Under the pieces are notes generated by a model that ran no database searches, was not told the DNA's origin, and saw only the letters and a list, made by a program, of their open reading frames with translations. The position numbers were made by a program, and so were the translations under genes. From NCBI RefSeq assembly GCF_051020765.1, contig NC_134944.1, forward strand, positions 372,001-436,000: 64,000 bases of DNA, in the 5' to 3' direction. Source of the stretch: Lasioglossum baleicum. Taxonomy: Eukaryota > Arthropoda > Insecta > Hymenoptera > Halictidae. Positions 9,569-21,319 of this stretch are shown here, in pieces (the first letter of the stretch is position 1; every line of letters starts with the position of its first letter).

Positions 9569-12500
9569 CTCCTCCTTAATTATTTTACTCCTAAGATTTT
9601 CAAAACTTTTACGCGATAATGCTTTGGTCATAATGTCTGCAAGTTGATCTGCACTCTTGACATGTTGTAGTTTTATGGTTGATCCAATATGCTGCTGAAT
9701 GAATTTTCTTGAAATTTCAATATGTTTCTTTCCTTTTGTAATCTTACCTTCGTGAGTATTCTGTAGCATATGAATTGCTGACTGATTGTCGATATAAAGT
9801 GTCGTTGGCTTACCAATGTCCAACTGATTCAGCTCACTTGCGAGTCTTCGTATCCAACATATATCATCAATGGCAGATACTGCAGCTCGATACTCTGCTT
9901 CAGCAGTCGACTTTGCAACAGTGTGTTGCTTTTGAGTAAACCAAACTACAGGACCTCCTCGTAATAATAAAACTCCACTGGTTGACTGTCTAGTCGTCAG
10001 GTCGCCACCATAGTCTGAATCGCTATACGCAGTCAATTTCTTATTTCCATCAAAAAAGATTCCATACGTAATTGTCCCTTTTATATACTGGAAGACACGT
10101 TTCACCATTTTCCAATGACTATTCATAGGTTTATTGTTAAATCTGCTGAGATAGTTTACAGAAAAACTAATATCAGGACGTGATATAGTGGCCAAATAAA
10201 GTAGGCTACCAACAGCTTCACGATATGGCTCTGACTCTTCCAACGGTGTATCATTCATGAACTTTCCTGGTTCAGTTACCATTCCACGTTCAATAGGTGT
10301 ATTTACGTAATTGCAGTCATCAAATTTAAATCGTTCTAAAATCCTTTTTGCATACTTGCACTGACTTACAAAAATTCCAGTTTGCGTGAGTTCAATTTGC
10401 ATTCCAAGATACGACAAAATATTTTCTTTTCCCACATCATATGTTATTTGAAAATTTCCATTCAGGTCTTTCAAAATTTCAACCATAGCCTTTTTATTCT
10501 TTCCAACCATCAAGCCATCATCTACATGCAATACTATAATTATACTTTTGTCATTATTATAGTAAACACAAGAATCATCATCTGATGATGCAAAACCTAG
10601 ACTGTTCAAAAAATCTGAAAATTTCTTATTCCAATTTTTAGGTGCTTGCTTTAAACCATAAAGGCTCTTCTGCAATTTGCACACACGACCAGATTTATCA
10701 TTGAATCCTTCCGGTTGGTACATAAAAATGCTTTCTTTTAACTCACCATGTAGAAAGGCGGTTTTTACATCAAAAGTCATTACTTTCATTTCTTGTGATG
10801 CTGCTATGCTGAGGATCAGACGGATTGACATATGTCGAGCAACTGGACTGAAAACTTCAAAATAGTCCTTACCTTCTTTTTGTTCGAAACCTCTTACAAC
10901 AAGTCTCGCTTTATACTTTCCATTTTCTTTCTGACATAAGACCCAACGACAAGTCAAAGGTTTTACATTCTTTGGTTTTTCCACCAGGGACCATGTTTGC
11001 ATATCTGACAATGACTTGTACTCCTCGAACATAGCTTTCTTCCAGTTTTCATCTTTGAGAGCCTCTGTTACAGAGATATCGTTGATCAAGGCTAAATCTG
11101 TAACATAATCTTTTAGTCTTTCTGGTGGTTTCAGTCTGCGGCGATCTCTCAAATTTCGGTTTTGAGGGATTTCAACTTCAGGATTTTCATTTTGACTTTC
11201 TGAACTACCAGAAAGGAATTCACCATCTGAATCTTCAGACGAACTTTCACTTTCAGAACTATATTGTTCAGAAATATACTCTTCTGAATCTTCAATTTCT
11301 AGGGATAAATCTCTATTTTCAGTCAATGGAATTTCTAATTGCGTAAAACTTTCTATTCCAATACTTTCATCAAATATTACATTACTAGAGCTGACCACAT
11401 CGCGTGCAACATCAATAAATACTCTAAAACCTGGAGAATCAGTATCATACCCAACAAAAACACCTTTCATTGACTTCTTCTCGGTTTTACCTCGCTTGTG
11501 ATCTTCAATAAATACATAACATTCACATCCGAAAGTTTTCAATTTACTGACATCTATTTTCCGTCCAAACCACAAATCAGCTGGGCTTTTACCTTTGATT
11601 GAGCTTCTACCTGTCTGATTTAATGTGAAAACCACGTAATTTACAGCTTCGCCCCACAGATTTTCATTCAAATTTCGAGCGTGTATCACTGATCTTGCTG
11701 CTTCTACCACAGTTCTTATTTCTCGTTCAATACGACCATTCTGTTGAGGTGTGTACGCAGTTGATTTGCTGTGAAAAACTCCAACACTGTCTAAAATCTG
11801 TTTCGTGTCACCATTCTTTATTTCTGTGCCATTATCTGACCTAAGCGTCTTGACTTTCTTATCAAATTGATTTTCCACCAATTTTAAAAATGATTCCAAT
11901 TTGGCAGCAGCTTCATTTTTATTTTTCAGAAAATACACAGACTTGAAATGTGAGTAGTCGTCCTTGAAAAGCAGAAAATATTTAGCTCCTCCTAAAGAGT
12001 AAATATCCATTTCACATAGATCTACATGAACTAGCTCCAAAATTTTGGTAGACTTCTTTGGATTTAAGGGATGTGACGTCCTATGTTGCTTACCGTAGGT
12101 GCAACCAGGACATACATAGTCATTCCAATCATCTAGGAATTTAATCCCATTTTTCTTCAATATCTCTCTTACATATATGACATTCTGATGAGCCAACTTT
12201 TCATGCCATTTTTTGATTGATATATTGACTAAACATGTTTCAGGCAATCCTCGACGAAATTTCATTTTATATAAATTTCCTTCTCTTACAGCCATTGATC
12301 CGACATCTCCATTACTATCCTTGAAAATTGACATATTTGAGTCTGCTGACTGTTTATAACCTTTGTGCAATACATTGCTTACAGAAAAAAGATTAAATGG
12401 CATTTTAGGTGTATGCAAGACATTTTTCAAAACTATCTCATTCCATTGCTGACCATCAAAAGCCTCAAGTTCTATATCACCTACTCCAATTCCTTCCAAT

Positions 12501-13573
12501 TCACTTGCATCTCCAATGACTACTATACACGGCTCTTCCAATTCGATATAATTTGTAAACCATTCTCTGTGAGAAGTCATATGTTGAGTCGCTGCACAGT
12601 CTTGATACCAACAATTTCTGAAATCTTCTTCCTGTTCTCTCTCAAAACTAGCAGCTGATAGACTCACTGTGATCATAGCCCATTTTTTACCTGCAGTTTT
12701 ACCTTCACTATCATTAGACTTACTATTATTCGGACTAGAACCTTTATTTGGGCATTCATTTGCAAAGTGACCTTTATTTTTACAAACATTGCACCCATAA
12801 GTATTCTTACAATATTCTAGATATTTGGCACAAGGCTTACCATGGCAATTCGATTTTACGTGCCCTTTCTTTCCACATTTGAAACATTCAATAGACTTAC
12901 TTTTATTATCAGAAGATTTAGTTGACTTATTTCCTTCTTTTGAAATGAAAGCGTTTTGTGAAGATGACTTACTTGATTTTTCTTCATTCAGTCGATCTTC
13001 TTCTAGTCTTAGGCGATCAAACAAATTTGTAAGAGACCTGTCCGATCCGCTCACGTTATCCCAAGCCGTTCTGAAATGATGAAGTTTCGGAGGTAAAATT
13101 CCTAAAATGCGTTGCATTATCCACGACTCCTTGACTGTTTCGCCTTCAGCAGACAAGGTATCAGCAAACTCTTGAATTTGCATGCTGTTTTCTATAACAC
13201 TCTTTTTATCATTATATCTATATCCAAAAAATTGCCTTTGCAAACCTTCAATGGAAACGTCAGATTTCTTGCCATAGAACGTTTCCAACTTACTCAGCAT
13301 TCCATTTGCTGATGTGCATTTCGATATTTTCTTTGCAATACTGCTACTGCAATTTAGACCTATGAGAGTCTGTGCCTCTAGATCCTGTGTTAACCATGTT
13401 GAAACTTCACTACTCTCATCAGGTCCTTCTGGCCTTACTTCAATGCCAGTAGCTACGTTGAACAATTTCTTAGATTTTAAGGTTAGGTCCAACTTGAACC
13501 GCCACGACTCATAATTTGTATTTCCCTGAGAATCTTCGGCTAAAATTTCCAAACGCGACTTGACAGTATCCAT
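9563..13573 (-). CDS. copia gag-pol polyprotein, 1336 residues, intact
   Basis: One open frame from ATG (13573) to TGA (9563-9565). The order is typical of copia: gag about 1-225; zinc knuckle CFKCGKKGHVKSNC (230-243) and a second C..C...H....C (261-274); protease with YQDCAATQHMT (about 323-333), where D-C-A replaces the commoner D-S-G; integrase zinc domain with WHEKLAHQN and CPGCTYGKQH (456-497); integrase core with HVDL, RSDNG and QQNGRIERE (516-618); an acidic Ser/Glu linker (about 760-800); RT with FDVKTAFLHG, SLYGLKQAP and LHVDD (934-1019); RNase H with YSDSDYGGD, AEAEY and DNQSAI (1183-1267). Copia-type polyproteins are normally about 1100-1450 residues, so it is full length. It encodes every enzyme needed for retrotransposition. 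Confidence 0.95.
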   Translation of the reverse strand: MDTVKSRLEILAEDSQGNTNYESWRFKLDLTLKSKKLFNVATGIEVRPEGPDESSEVSTWLTQDLEAQTLIGLNCSSSIAKKISKCTSANGMLSKLETFYGKKSDVSIEGLQRQFFGYRYNDKKSVIENSMQIQEFADTLSAEGETVKESWIMQRILGILPPKLHHFRTAWDNVSGSDRSLTNLFDRLRLEEDRLNEEKSSKSSSQNAFISKEGNKSTKSSDNKSKSIECFKCGKKGHVKSNCHGKPCAKYLEYCKNTYGCNVCKNKGHFANECPNKGSSPNNSKSNDSEGKTAGKKWAMITVSLSAASFEREQEEDFRNCWYQDCAATQHMTSHREWFTNYIELEEPCIVVIGDASELEGIGVGDIELEAFDGQQWNEIVLKNVLHTPKMPFNLFSVSNVLHKGYKQSADSNMSIFKDSNGDVGSMAVREGNLYKMKFRRGLPETCLVNISIKKWHEKLAHQNVIYVREILKKNGIKFLDDWNDYVCPGCTYGKQHRTSHPLNPKKSTKILELVHVDLCEMDIYSLGGAKYFLLFKDDYSHFKSVYFLKNKNEAAAKLESFLKLVENQFDKKVKTLRSDNGTEIKNGDTKQILDSVGVFHSKSTAYTPQQNGRIEREIRTVVEAARSVIHARNLNENLWGEAVNYVVFTLNQTGRSSIKGKSPADLWFGRKIDVSKLKTFGCECYVFIEDHKRGKTEKKSMKGVFVGYDTDSPGFRVFIDVARDVVSSSNVIFDESIGIESFTQLEIPLTENRDLSLEIEDSEEYISEQYSSESESSSEDSDGEFLSGSSESQNENPEVEIPQNRNLRDRRRLKPPERLKDYVTDLALINDISVTEALKDENWKKAMFEEYKSLSDMQTWSLVEKPKNVKPLTCRWVLCQKENGKYKARLVVRGFEQKEGKDYFEVFSPVARHMSIRLILSIAASQEMKVMTFDVKTAFLHGELKESIFMYQPEGFNDKSGRVCKLQKSLYGLKQAPKNWNKKFSDFLNSLGFASSDDDSCVYYNNDKSIIIVLHVDDGLMVGKNKKAMVEILKDLNGNFQITYDVGKENILSYLGMQIELTQTGIFVSQCKYAKRILERFKFDDCNYVNTPIERGMVTEPGKFMNDTPLEESEPYREAVGSLLYLATISRPDISFSVNYLSRFNNKPMNSHWKMVKRVFQYIKGTITYGIFFDGNKKLTAYSDSDYGGDLTTRQSTSGVLLLRGGPVVWFTQKQHTVAKSTAEAEYRAAVSAIDDICWIRRLASELNQLDIGKPTTLYIDNQSAIHMLQNTHEGKITKGKKHIEISRKFIQQHIGSTIKLQHVKSADQLADIMTKALSRKSFENLRSKIIKEEC

Positions 13574-13672
13574 CTTGACTCTTTTATAGTTTTCTCGTTT
13601 GGACCTTCAACAATTGCACTTCTATTCTGTTTTCAAATCTGATGCAATATCCATACACACGTGGGCTCATGC

Positions 13673-13686
13673 CTGGGCCCATAACC
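13673..13686 (-). other. copia primer-binding site (initiator tRNA-Met fragment type)
   Basis: On the minus strand GGTTATGGGCCCAG follows the 5' LTR directly. Classical copia uses an internal cut fragment of initiator tRNA-Met, whose anticodon region reads CTGGGCCCATAACC; the match is exact. The tRNA assignment is established knowledge of copia, the match is seen here. Confidence 0.85.
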
Positions 13687-14160
13687 TGTTAAACATGAGG
13701 TATCTCCCGACTATATACTGACTAGCTTTGTGTGTATGGAGTATCAAACAACAGAATAGATTCCTTTAAATGTATTTTATTCATTAAATGAGTTATTTAA
13801 GCTTTATATCTCTTCAAACGAAACAAAAGGAATATTACTGAAAGTACTTCTTAAAGTATTTCAAAAAGTATTTCTAAAAGGCGCCTTTTATGCGAATTAA
13901 TCACTCGACACATTCTGCCTTAGAACCTTACAATATTAAAGCTTTATAAACATTTTTGTTACACATAAAATTTGTTCTGACCTTTCTCTTTACATTACAA
14001 AAGCTGACAAAAAAAAAATGGGAGAGAGCGAGTCATTCTCATACATGTGTAGCAAACTCATGCACCAATCACACGCCAGGCATACCATTCAACCAATCAC
14101 GAGTAAAGGCGCGGTTAGCATACACATTCAAACATACAGAAAAATAATTACATCTCAACA
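13687..14160 (-). repeat. copia 5' LTR (minus orientation)
   Basis: 474 bp, same as 9095-9568 by eye, including a short T-rich and A-rich stretch and the ORF that both copies share. TSD CATTG follows at 14161-14165. Confidence 0.93.
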
Positions 14161-14801
14161 CATTGAAAAAACAAAAAATAGGTTAAGACAAATATTCTAT
14201 TGGCCCAAGTTAACCCAAGATGTAGGAAATTACATAGCCAAGTGTAGAATATGCGAGAAGTATAGCAGAAATAATATAAAAGAGCCATTAATACCTCATA
14301 TAGTTCCTACGTTGCCATTTGAGAAAATAGCTATAGATTATTTCAATTATGCAGGAAAAGATTATATTGCACTAATCGATTACTATTCTAAGTGGTTAGA
14401 GATAATTAAAACTAAGAGTAAAACGGGGAAAGAGACCATTGAACGACTTAAACGTGTGTTTAGCATGTATGGGATTCCTAGCGAGATAAGATGTGACAAT
14501 ATGCCGTTTAATAGCTGGGATTTTCGACAGTTTGCTAAGGAATGGGGCTTTGAAATTATAACATCTAGTCCATTATATCCAAAATCAAATGGTCTTGCGG
14601 AAAAAGAAGTAGGTATAGCTAAAGCATTATTAAAAAAGAGTGAGGAAGAAGGTGATGATATAAACAATGCCTTATTAGAATACAGAAATATGGCAATAGC
14701 GGGATTAAGCGTGTCACCAGCGGAGCTTTTGATGTCAAGAAAGTTACGTACTAAGTTGCCAATGGTAAAAAAGTTACTAAAACCAAAGATTCATACTGTA
14801 A
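14161..14801 (+). pseudogene. Element B integrase
   Basis: This continues the gag-pol frame after copia (14162 in phase with 9092). It has the second half of the zinc domain (CRICEKY, about 14246) and the core: IDYF with the first Asp (about 14330), CDNMPF with the second Asp (about 14490; the usual form is SDNGPxF), and the glutamate in NGLAEKEV (about 14590). The frame then reaches the edge of the large palindrome at 14802 and is picked up at 27429. The odd CDNMP suggests drift at the active site. Confidence 0.85.
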
Positions 14802-15077
14802 TACCCAGACAACCAACTGCTCCGTTCTGCAGCTGTACTGCGCCGCAGTTATGTCGCGTTTTGGATCCCTGCTGCCGCGCCACTGCACGGAGAACGGGGC
14901 TCGATTTTGCCTCGCCGTAAGAGGGCAACACGGTCGCGCCAGGACGCATTAATGTAGGACGTGCTATGTGGTAGATGTCGCTAAAGTAAATGTCTCTTAT
15001 ACAAATGTGTAGCAGCAGCAGTCTTTCTTTTTACTGACAAAATTAATATTTTTATTTAAATTACATACTACATACTA

Positions 15078-15262
15078 TCAGGTCGTTCGGAAAGTAATTT
15101 CGTTTATCGTGTAGGGATGGCAATGCTTCCGTTTGTCATTACTAGACTGCGAATCTTTCTGCAAAGTAGAAATTGACTACATCGATTGCAAGAAATAGAA
15201 ATCAAATTGAATGTTATTTCTTCAGCAAAGGAGAAAACGAAATGACTTTCCGAACGAGCTAA
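15078..15262. mobile_element. Mariner-type MITE, left copy
   Basis: Inverted ends TCAGGTCGTTCGGAAAGT and TTAGCTCGTTCGGAAAGT, flanked by TA (15076-15077 and 15263-15264). 185 bp, no ORF. The terminal sequence and TA duplication are of the Tc1/mariner kind. Confidence 0.8.
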
Positions 15263-15675
15263 TACATTAACATATTACAATAGGAGAGCTGCATAAAGTC
15301 TAAATAAAATCAATCTCATCATTTTCATACAAAGAAACATTTACCAGTTACTTTTAAGGTTCGGTAGGTGTAGAGGGTTGAAACGTCTTCGTGCAAAAAA
15401 AATGTGTCGTAGAAGGGAAAAGAAACTTAATTTATAATTTTCGGCTCGAGCGCGTTTCCAGCTACCCGAGTGCATCGGGCTGCCCGGGAGTGTCTCGATC
15501 TCGTCGGGTGGGTTCGGAAAGAATCGGACAAGTTCGGGCGAGCGAGTTTTCGCGCTACTCGAGATTCAATTCTGCGTTCGCACGAACTTGTCCGCTTCTG
15601 TCTGACGTTTGAACGCGCTCGACGAAGGCGAGCCACTCTCGGGCCACCGGGCCACCCGATGGTGTGTCACGGATA

Positions 15676-15872
15676 GACTGCGGATCTTTCTGCAAAATAA
15701 AAAATGTCAACGTCGATTACAGGAAATAGAAACTAAATTGAATGTCATCTCTTCCCTTAATGATTTTAATAGAGGAGAAATCATATATTGACATCTTCAA
15801 TTTAAAAAATTTTCCAACAACTATCAATTTCATCTACTCAAGTTTGCTATAAATGCATAAACATCCGCAGTC
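15676..15872. mobile_element. 197-bp MITE (GACTGCGGATC family), copy 1
   Basis: Ends GACTGCGGATCTTT and CATCCGCAGTC with TA on both sides. Five copies in the window are all exactly 197 bp; a Tc1/mariner-type non-autonomous family. Confidence 0.8.
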
Positions 15873-16799
15873 TATTCGTGACATATCAAGCGGCCCGAGA
15901 GTGGCTCGACTTCGTCGAGTGATTTGAAAATTACAGTCAAAACGTGTTGGTCGAGGAAGTGTCGACTTCCAGCTCAATAGTAATGACCTGTCATAAATCT
16001 CCCTGTAGAGAACAGCCCCGGGAACGGCACTGAAAGAAATCGAGTCTACCGGGTTGGGTCTGCCTGGGTCTGCCTAGCCCGACCCCAGCCGCGCGCCCGT
16101 GGTCTGCCTAGCCCGACCCCAGCCGCGCGCCCGTAGTCTCAATGTGTTGACTTCGATGGCGCACGCTGCGTAGTATGTGTGACCGCTGTAATAAGTATTT
16201 CAATACAGCCGAAAATGCATGTGAAACGAGTCCTGCCTCCTCCACTCTGATCCAATCGTCCGCGCATTCGCACCTAGACTCGTCACCGTAATCCTGCCTG
16301 GGAACCTTCTTCTCAGGCTTACACCAAGTACAATGTCACCAGTTCGAATCCATGCGTGTTGGCGTCTTGCCGCCATCCCCTACAATTGCGTAGTATGTAG
16401 TGGGCGGTAACGGTATCGTATCCTAACCCACTGCTGTTCCGCTATCGCTCGTACTTACGAGGCAGTGTATTGGATCACTTGTTGGACATAGACAAATCTG
16501 AAATGTTTTTTCACTACGTGAATGAAATATGTAATTTCAGGACCGACGCTGTCGATCCTTACGTCAGAAAATGTCTGTTCCAGGGTTGTTACCTTTCACT
16601 TAAAAAGGCATCGTTGGTCAAGACTGGTTGCTAATATTATTCTCGAGGTGTAAATGGGGTTATTTAGTCGTATACAGCGTCCGTTGCCAGCTCCTTGTGA
16701 CGCCAATTTTTATATCTCCATTTCTTTTGAAGGGCTCATTTTACAGTGGAAACTCCAAGGAATATAAACATATTTTGTTCAAAATTTAAATCACTGACG

Positions 16800-17945
16800 C
16801 ACAGTGGTCTGGATTGGAAAATCGTGTGCCATTTTGTTATAACTTTTGAACCAGTAGAGATACTGCAATGAAATTTTCACTAAAAATATTTAAAAAATAG
16901 TCATTTTTAACTATAAGTAATTAAATATTTTTTGCATTTGTTAAACAATAAGTTTTTATAAATTTTCATTGATATTTTTGATTTAAAAAAAAATTTTTGG
17001 AATATAATCGTACATACTATTTTTTACTTTCTAAATATGTATTTTTTATATTTATGTTTCACACATGTGTAACGTTTTATGGAATACGTAAAATATAAAT
17101 TTGAGAAGTCTTGTTGCAATCAACATACACAAAAAAAATTACCGTAAAGGTAAAAACGCATTACAAGCGTGTCAAAGATATTTTTTATAATAATTTATAA
17201 TGATTAAAAAACGAAACGAGCCTACTACCTTATATCTTTATTTTACTAGAGGTGAGCGAAATATCAGAACGAAACAGAATTGAAAAACTTCTATTATATT
17301 TTAATACTAAAGAATTACCTCGGATGCAATATTTAACACTAAAATCTTACATTTTTCGCTATGTGAAGTCATCTGATAATAATTTGTACCAACAATATAC
17401 CTCGCAAACATTCTATTACCAACTTTAATGGCTTTAAACAATAATAATTTGAGCGGGCGGAGAGGGGCGGAATTAATTTTTTCATGATTATTTAGAAGGA
17501 AGGTGTACTAAAAATATTCCAATTAATTAGAAAGCTAAACTCGGCTAAACTTTAAAGATATACCATCTTAAATGGAAAGGACTTCACAAATTTTTCTTAC
17601 GGCATTGAGCATTATTATATAAATAGAGTATTTACGTTAATAAATAATAGAAAGATATGATTTTTATCACAAAAGTCTGCTCTTCAATATAAAAAAAAAG
17701 CGAGAGATAATATTAAATAGGAACGTCAGGGCACCGCATCACAGAGAAGCAATTTTTCTCGTGAAAAATCCTCTTAAAATGTCCTATTTTCAATGTTTAT
17801 TGCAACTATTATATTTATTAAATTGTACTATTTTCTTCATTTCCGAGGTCTGTGAACATTTGGGAAGCAATGTTTATAGATATCGATACGAGAAAGTTCG
17901 TTTTTGGGCAGAAAGGCACACGATTTTCCAATCCAGACCACTGTG
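16800..17945. mobile_element. Transib-like non-autonomous element (TSD TGACG), left copy
   Basis: Inverted ends CACAGTGGTCTGGATTGG with a 5-bp duplication TGACG (16795-16799 and 17946-17950). A CACAGTG end with a 5-bp, GC-containing duplication is the signature of the Transib superfamily. 1146 bp, AT-rich, without a transposase ORF. Its mirror copy is 24195-25344, and a related copy with diverged inner TIRs is 39853-41286. Confidence 0.8.
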
Positions 17946-18798
17946 TGACGGCTCATCGAAAAAGACGTAAAAAACGAATTAGTTTAAATTTTTCGACTCC
18001 ATACAGTTGATGGTCGAGGTTAAAAAAATAATTTTGCAATAGCCCAATCCTTTCCTAATAAAACCACCAAAAAAAAGTGTAGCTTAATCGGATTTCAACG
18101 AAAATATGATTTCATGATGTTTCGTTGACAAAAAATTCGATTTTTTGGAAAATCCTGTGGTGGTAGACAAATTCTGAGACCAGATTTGAAATAAGCGTGG
18201 AAGAATGTACGGGAAATGATGTACAGCATGTTGCAAAAAAGTTTTATTGAAATTGTGCAGGTTTAACGAATTTTGTCAAGGTTAAAAAACGTTCGTACCA
18301 TCATTTCCCTACTTTCCGCATATTCTGCAAAGTTAGAGCTTTAATTTAAAAAAAAATTCATCGTTCTATCTCTTTTCTATCGAAAGTTATTCGACTTTAA
18401 CACAGAAACTTGCGGCGACCCGTGCAGCGACCCTTGCAGCGGCCCAATAGCTGCACGGGTCGCTGCAAGGGTCGCCGCCTGGATCGCGACGGAATGGCCA
18501 AAAAAGGTGTGTCACAGCTCTGACCGACCAGTCCTGAACCGCTAGAGGACTCATCAGTAAGGCGGGCCCTGCCCGAGACGCTGCGATATCGGAAGGTGGT
18601 TTAAGACTGTATATATAGAGATCGGTGACGGATCAGGTAGCAGCGAGAAAGGTCTTTCTTTGACTATCTGTCCATCTTGTGGCAAATGTAGGAAATTAGC
18701 TGCCACAAAAGAGAGCGAGTTATTATTGTCCGCTTCTGTCCGAACGCGCCCGACGAGGTCGACCACGTTCGGGCCACCCGCCCGATGTGTTACGGATA

Positions 18799-18995
18799 GA
18801 CAGCGGGTCTTTATGCAAAATAAAAAACGTCAGCGTTGATTACAAGAAATAGAAACTCAAAAGAATGTCATCCCTTTCCTTAATGATTTTAATAAAGGAG
18901 AAATCATATATTGACATTTTCAATTTTAAAAATTTTCCAACAACTATCAATTTCATCTGCTCAATTTTGCTATAAATGCATACAGATCCCAAGTC
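18799..18995. mobile_element. 197-bp MITE, copy 2
   Basis: Left arm of the inner palindrome; ends GACAGCGGGTC and GATCCCAAGTC (diverged), flanked by TA. Confidence 0.75.
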
Positions 18996-19076
18996 TATCC
19001 GTTACACATCGGGCGGCTCGAGAGCGGCTCGACATCGGCGAGTGATTTGAGGAGTTGGTGACAGATGAGTTGGGCA

Positions 19077-19320
19077 TTTAATCGGTCATCCGATTGACGA
19101 TTGATAATCGTTAGTCGCGATTAACGACTAAAGTAGAAATTTAATCGTTATCCGCAATTAACGATTAATAAGTATTCAATCTTATCCGCAAATATAACGA
19201 TCAATCGGTATTTATTCGTTAACCACAATTAACGACTAAACGAGGATATTAATTGTTAATCGCGATTAACGATTGAAGTAGAAATTTAGTCGTCAATCGT
19301 CGATTGAATTTTTGCCCAAC
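19077..19320. repeat. AATCG/CGATT inverted-tandem repeat block
   Basis: Many alternating copies of TTAATCGTTAATCG-like and ATTAACGATTAA-like words, both direct and inverted, so most of the block can pair with itself. No gene is seen. About 19321-20280 next to it has no recognised gene; near 19880-20060 there is an LTR-like GC-richer stretch with a repeated TTCCTCCGAAACGA word. Confidence 0.6.
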
Positions 19321-21319
19321 ACTGATTAGTGATTTTATTTTTATTCTATTTTCTCGAAAATGAATAAATCCATGAATACTTTCGGCCAACTCGAGGCTAC
19401 AATGAACACGACCGACGCCCGAGGGTCGAGCCCTGAGGCCTGAGCCCAGAACACAATAGTAGTGCAATAAACACGGCCCGACAATCCCCCGGCCAGCCAG
19501 GTAGCTCGGCATGAAACCGCTAAGGAGCGAATGCTGAACTTAATTATTTTCCGTGCTGCCCTCACGAAAGTCACACGAGCCAATTCGTGGCGTTCTGCCG
19601 ATTAAGAAAAGCCTAAACTCGACGGAATTAGGACCGTTTCTAGTGGTTTTATTCATAACGGAGTGTACACTTTCCACCTTTAAATATAAGAAATTTAAAA
19701 ATATGTGCTAGGTGTCTCTTTTTATTATGTCGAGCACCCTGTATATGAGCACCAAAAACTAATTTTCATCGTTTTGTTAGTGTTTGACACGCGATTGTAA
19801 ATACGTTCAAAGCATTGTGCTACCGTCTCGTCCCGTGTTATTGTCTTTACCGTTCGCGTTCAATTTGAACGATTTCTAACGAGCTCCCCAGTATGAGAGT
19901 ATGGTGGGGATGCCCGCGTATTACGCGAGGACCCCGATCCGCAACAGTCGAGATTGATGACTGAGAGAGATCTCTGTTCCTCCGAAACGAGAACCGTGAG
20001 TCGTTCCTCCGAAACGACATCTCAATTGTCAGTTATTTGTACCGCGTGTTTAAAATTATTATTAAAAGTGATCTTGAAGTCGCAGAAACCCGGCTTCCCT
20101 GTTTAAACCAGTGGTTTTAATTCACCCACTTACACTTTCTCCACTACCGGACTGATCCAACCCTTCATACCTGATTTTAAACGAAGTGCTCGTGTCGGGG
20201 TAAACAGTTAGTTTGGCCGTTATAATTTAAGGAAAAACTTGTGACACCTCATATTACACGTCCGTAAAACCAACAATTTTCAAGACTTCAAGGAATTGTT
20301 TGAGATACGTTTTCTCATATTTCACTAAAGACTGCAACATATCCAAATTTGAACAAAATCCGAAACAGTAGTTCTATTTCGCATGGAAATATGGATACTC
20401 GAAAACAATTAAAAATTAAAACAATTATAAGAAACTGCGATTTAGATCAATCGTGAGCAGAAAAATTCAAAGATTCTTTTCTTTACATCTTTCAATGCCT
20501 ACTATGTATATCTGGTTTATGTGTTGACCGTTTTCGATGACATTTCGGGTAATCGGATAGTGTTTTTTCATTTTCTTAGTTTTAAAAATCTTAAGCTTAA
20601 TAAATATGGATTCGAAAAAATCGTTTGTCCCGCTGTTTCCAAAACCGTTGTTTAAACATGTTTAAACAATCATACTGTATTAATATTGGATATCACTGTA
20701 TTTGAAAAAGTCTACAGAATCTTTTATATGGCGGGGGTAGCGAGCGCACGGTAACCCCAAGGAATCTGGTTAGACCGATTTGGTCTTTAATGTCTTTATG
20801 GTTATTACGGCTATTAACTCCTAAGGGTACGGCTGGTGGCACATTGCAGTTCGGCCATGGCACAACAAAAGCCCAAACTTCGTTTTTCAGGAGCTTTTGC
20901 TCGAAAAAGTATATTAACGGTTTCGGTGTTATTTCAGCCGCTTGGCATAGTACCGTTACCGGTATTGTCCGGTATGTATAAATATTTTACCGGGATTAAG
21001 TCCCTAATTTCACACAGTGAATTAAAGTTTCAAAGCGAAATGTTCAGCGCTGTACGAAGCATTAACGACATTAGATTCGAGACTAAAAGACTTGAATTTT
21101 TGGAGATGTTATGACATTTCGACGAACATTGCGCCGGACGGCGCACCCGGTTTTCACCGACATTTCACCGACTCCAGATTTGACCGGCAACAAATTTGAT
21201 CGAATTGATTCAATCGATTGATGAAGTTAATCGCCATACGGTCTATCCATCTGTCACCAACTCCTCAAATCACTCGCCGATGTCGAGCCGCTCTCGAGCC
21301 GCCCGATGTGTAACGGATA

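Larger units (their letters stand above)
9095..14160 (-). mobile_element. Full-length copia-type LTR retrotransposon, apparently intact
   Basis: Two 474-bp LTRs (9095-9568 and 13687-14160) flank a single 1336-codon gag-pol ORF on the minus strand. The target duplication is CATTG (9090-9094 and 14161-14165), inside element B's integrase. The LTRs look identical wherever I compared them, both are exactly 474 bp, and the main ORF has no stop or shift. This is the best candidate in the window for a currently mobile element. Confidence 0.95.
14802..18374 (+). repeat. Left arm of the 12.6-kb palindrome
   Basis: In order: end sequence; a partial GC-rich stretch; a mariner-type MITE (15078-15262); a GC-rich block with no recognised gene (about 15430-15670); a 197-bp MITE (15676-15872); a 34-bp-class tandem duplication of GGTCTGCCTAGCCCGACCCC at about 16060-16135; low-complexity unique sequence; and a Transib-like element (16800-17945). 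The stretch 17950-18374 has no feature beyond the mirror copy. The short ORFs at 15391-15791 and 17761-17970 recur in mirror image on the right, which shows arm identity, not coding. Confidence 0.85.

Noticed and set aside
15391..15791. Short ORFs repeated in mirror image (also 26353-26753, 17761-17970, 24170-24382, 18554-18766, 21549-21761)
   Set aside because: They repeat only because the palindrome arms are copies; no coding motif.
16340..16360. B-box-like AGTTCGAATCC, suggesting a tRNA or tRNA-derived SINE
   Set aside because: No A box at the proper distance and no cloverleaf; left unannotated.
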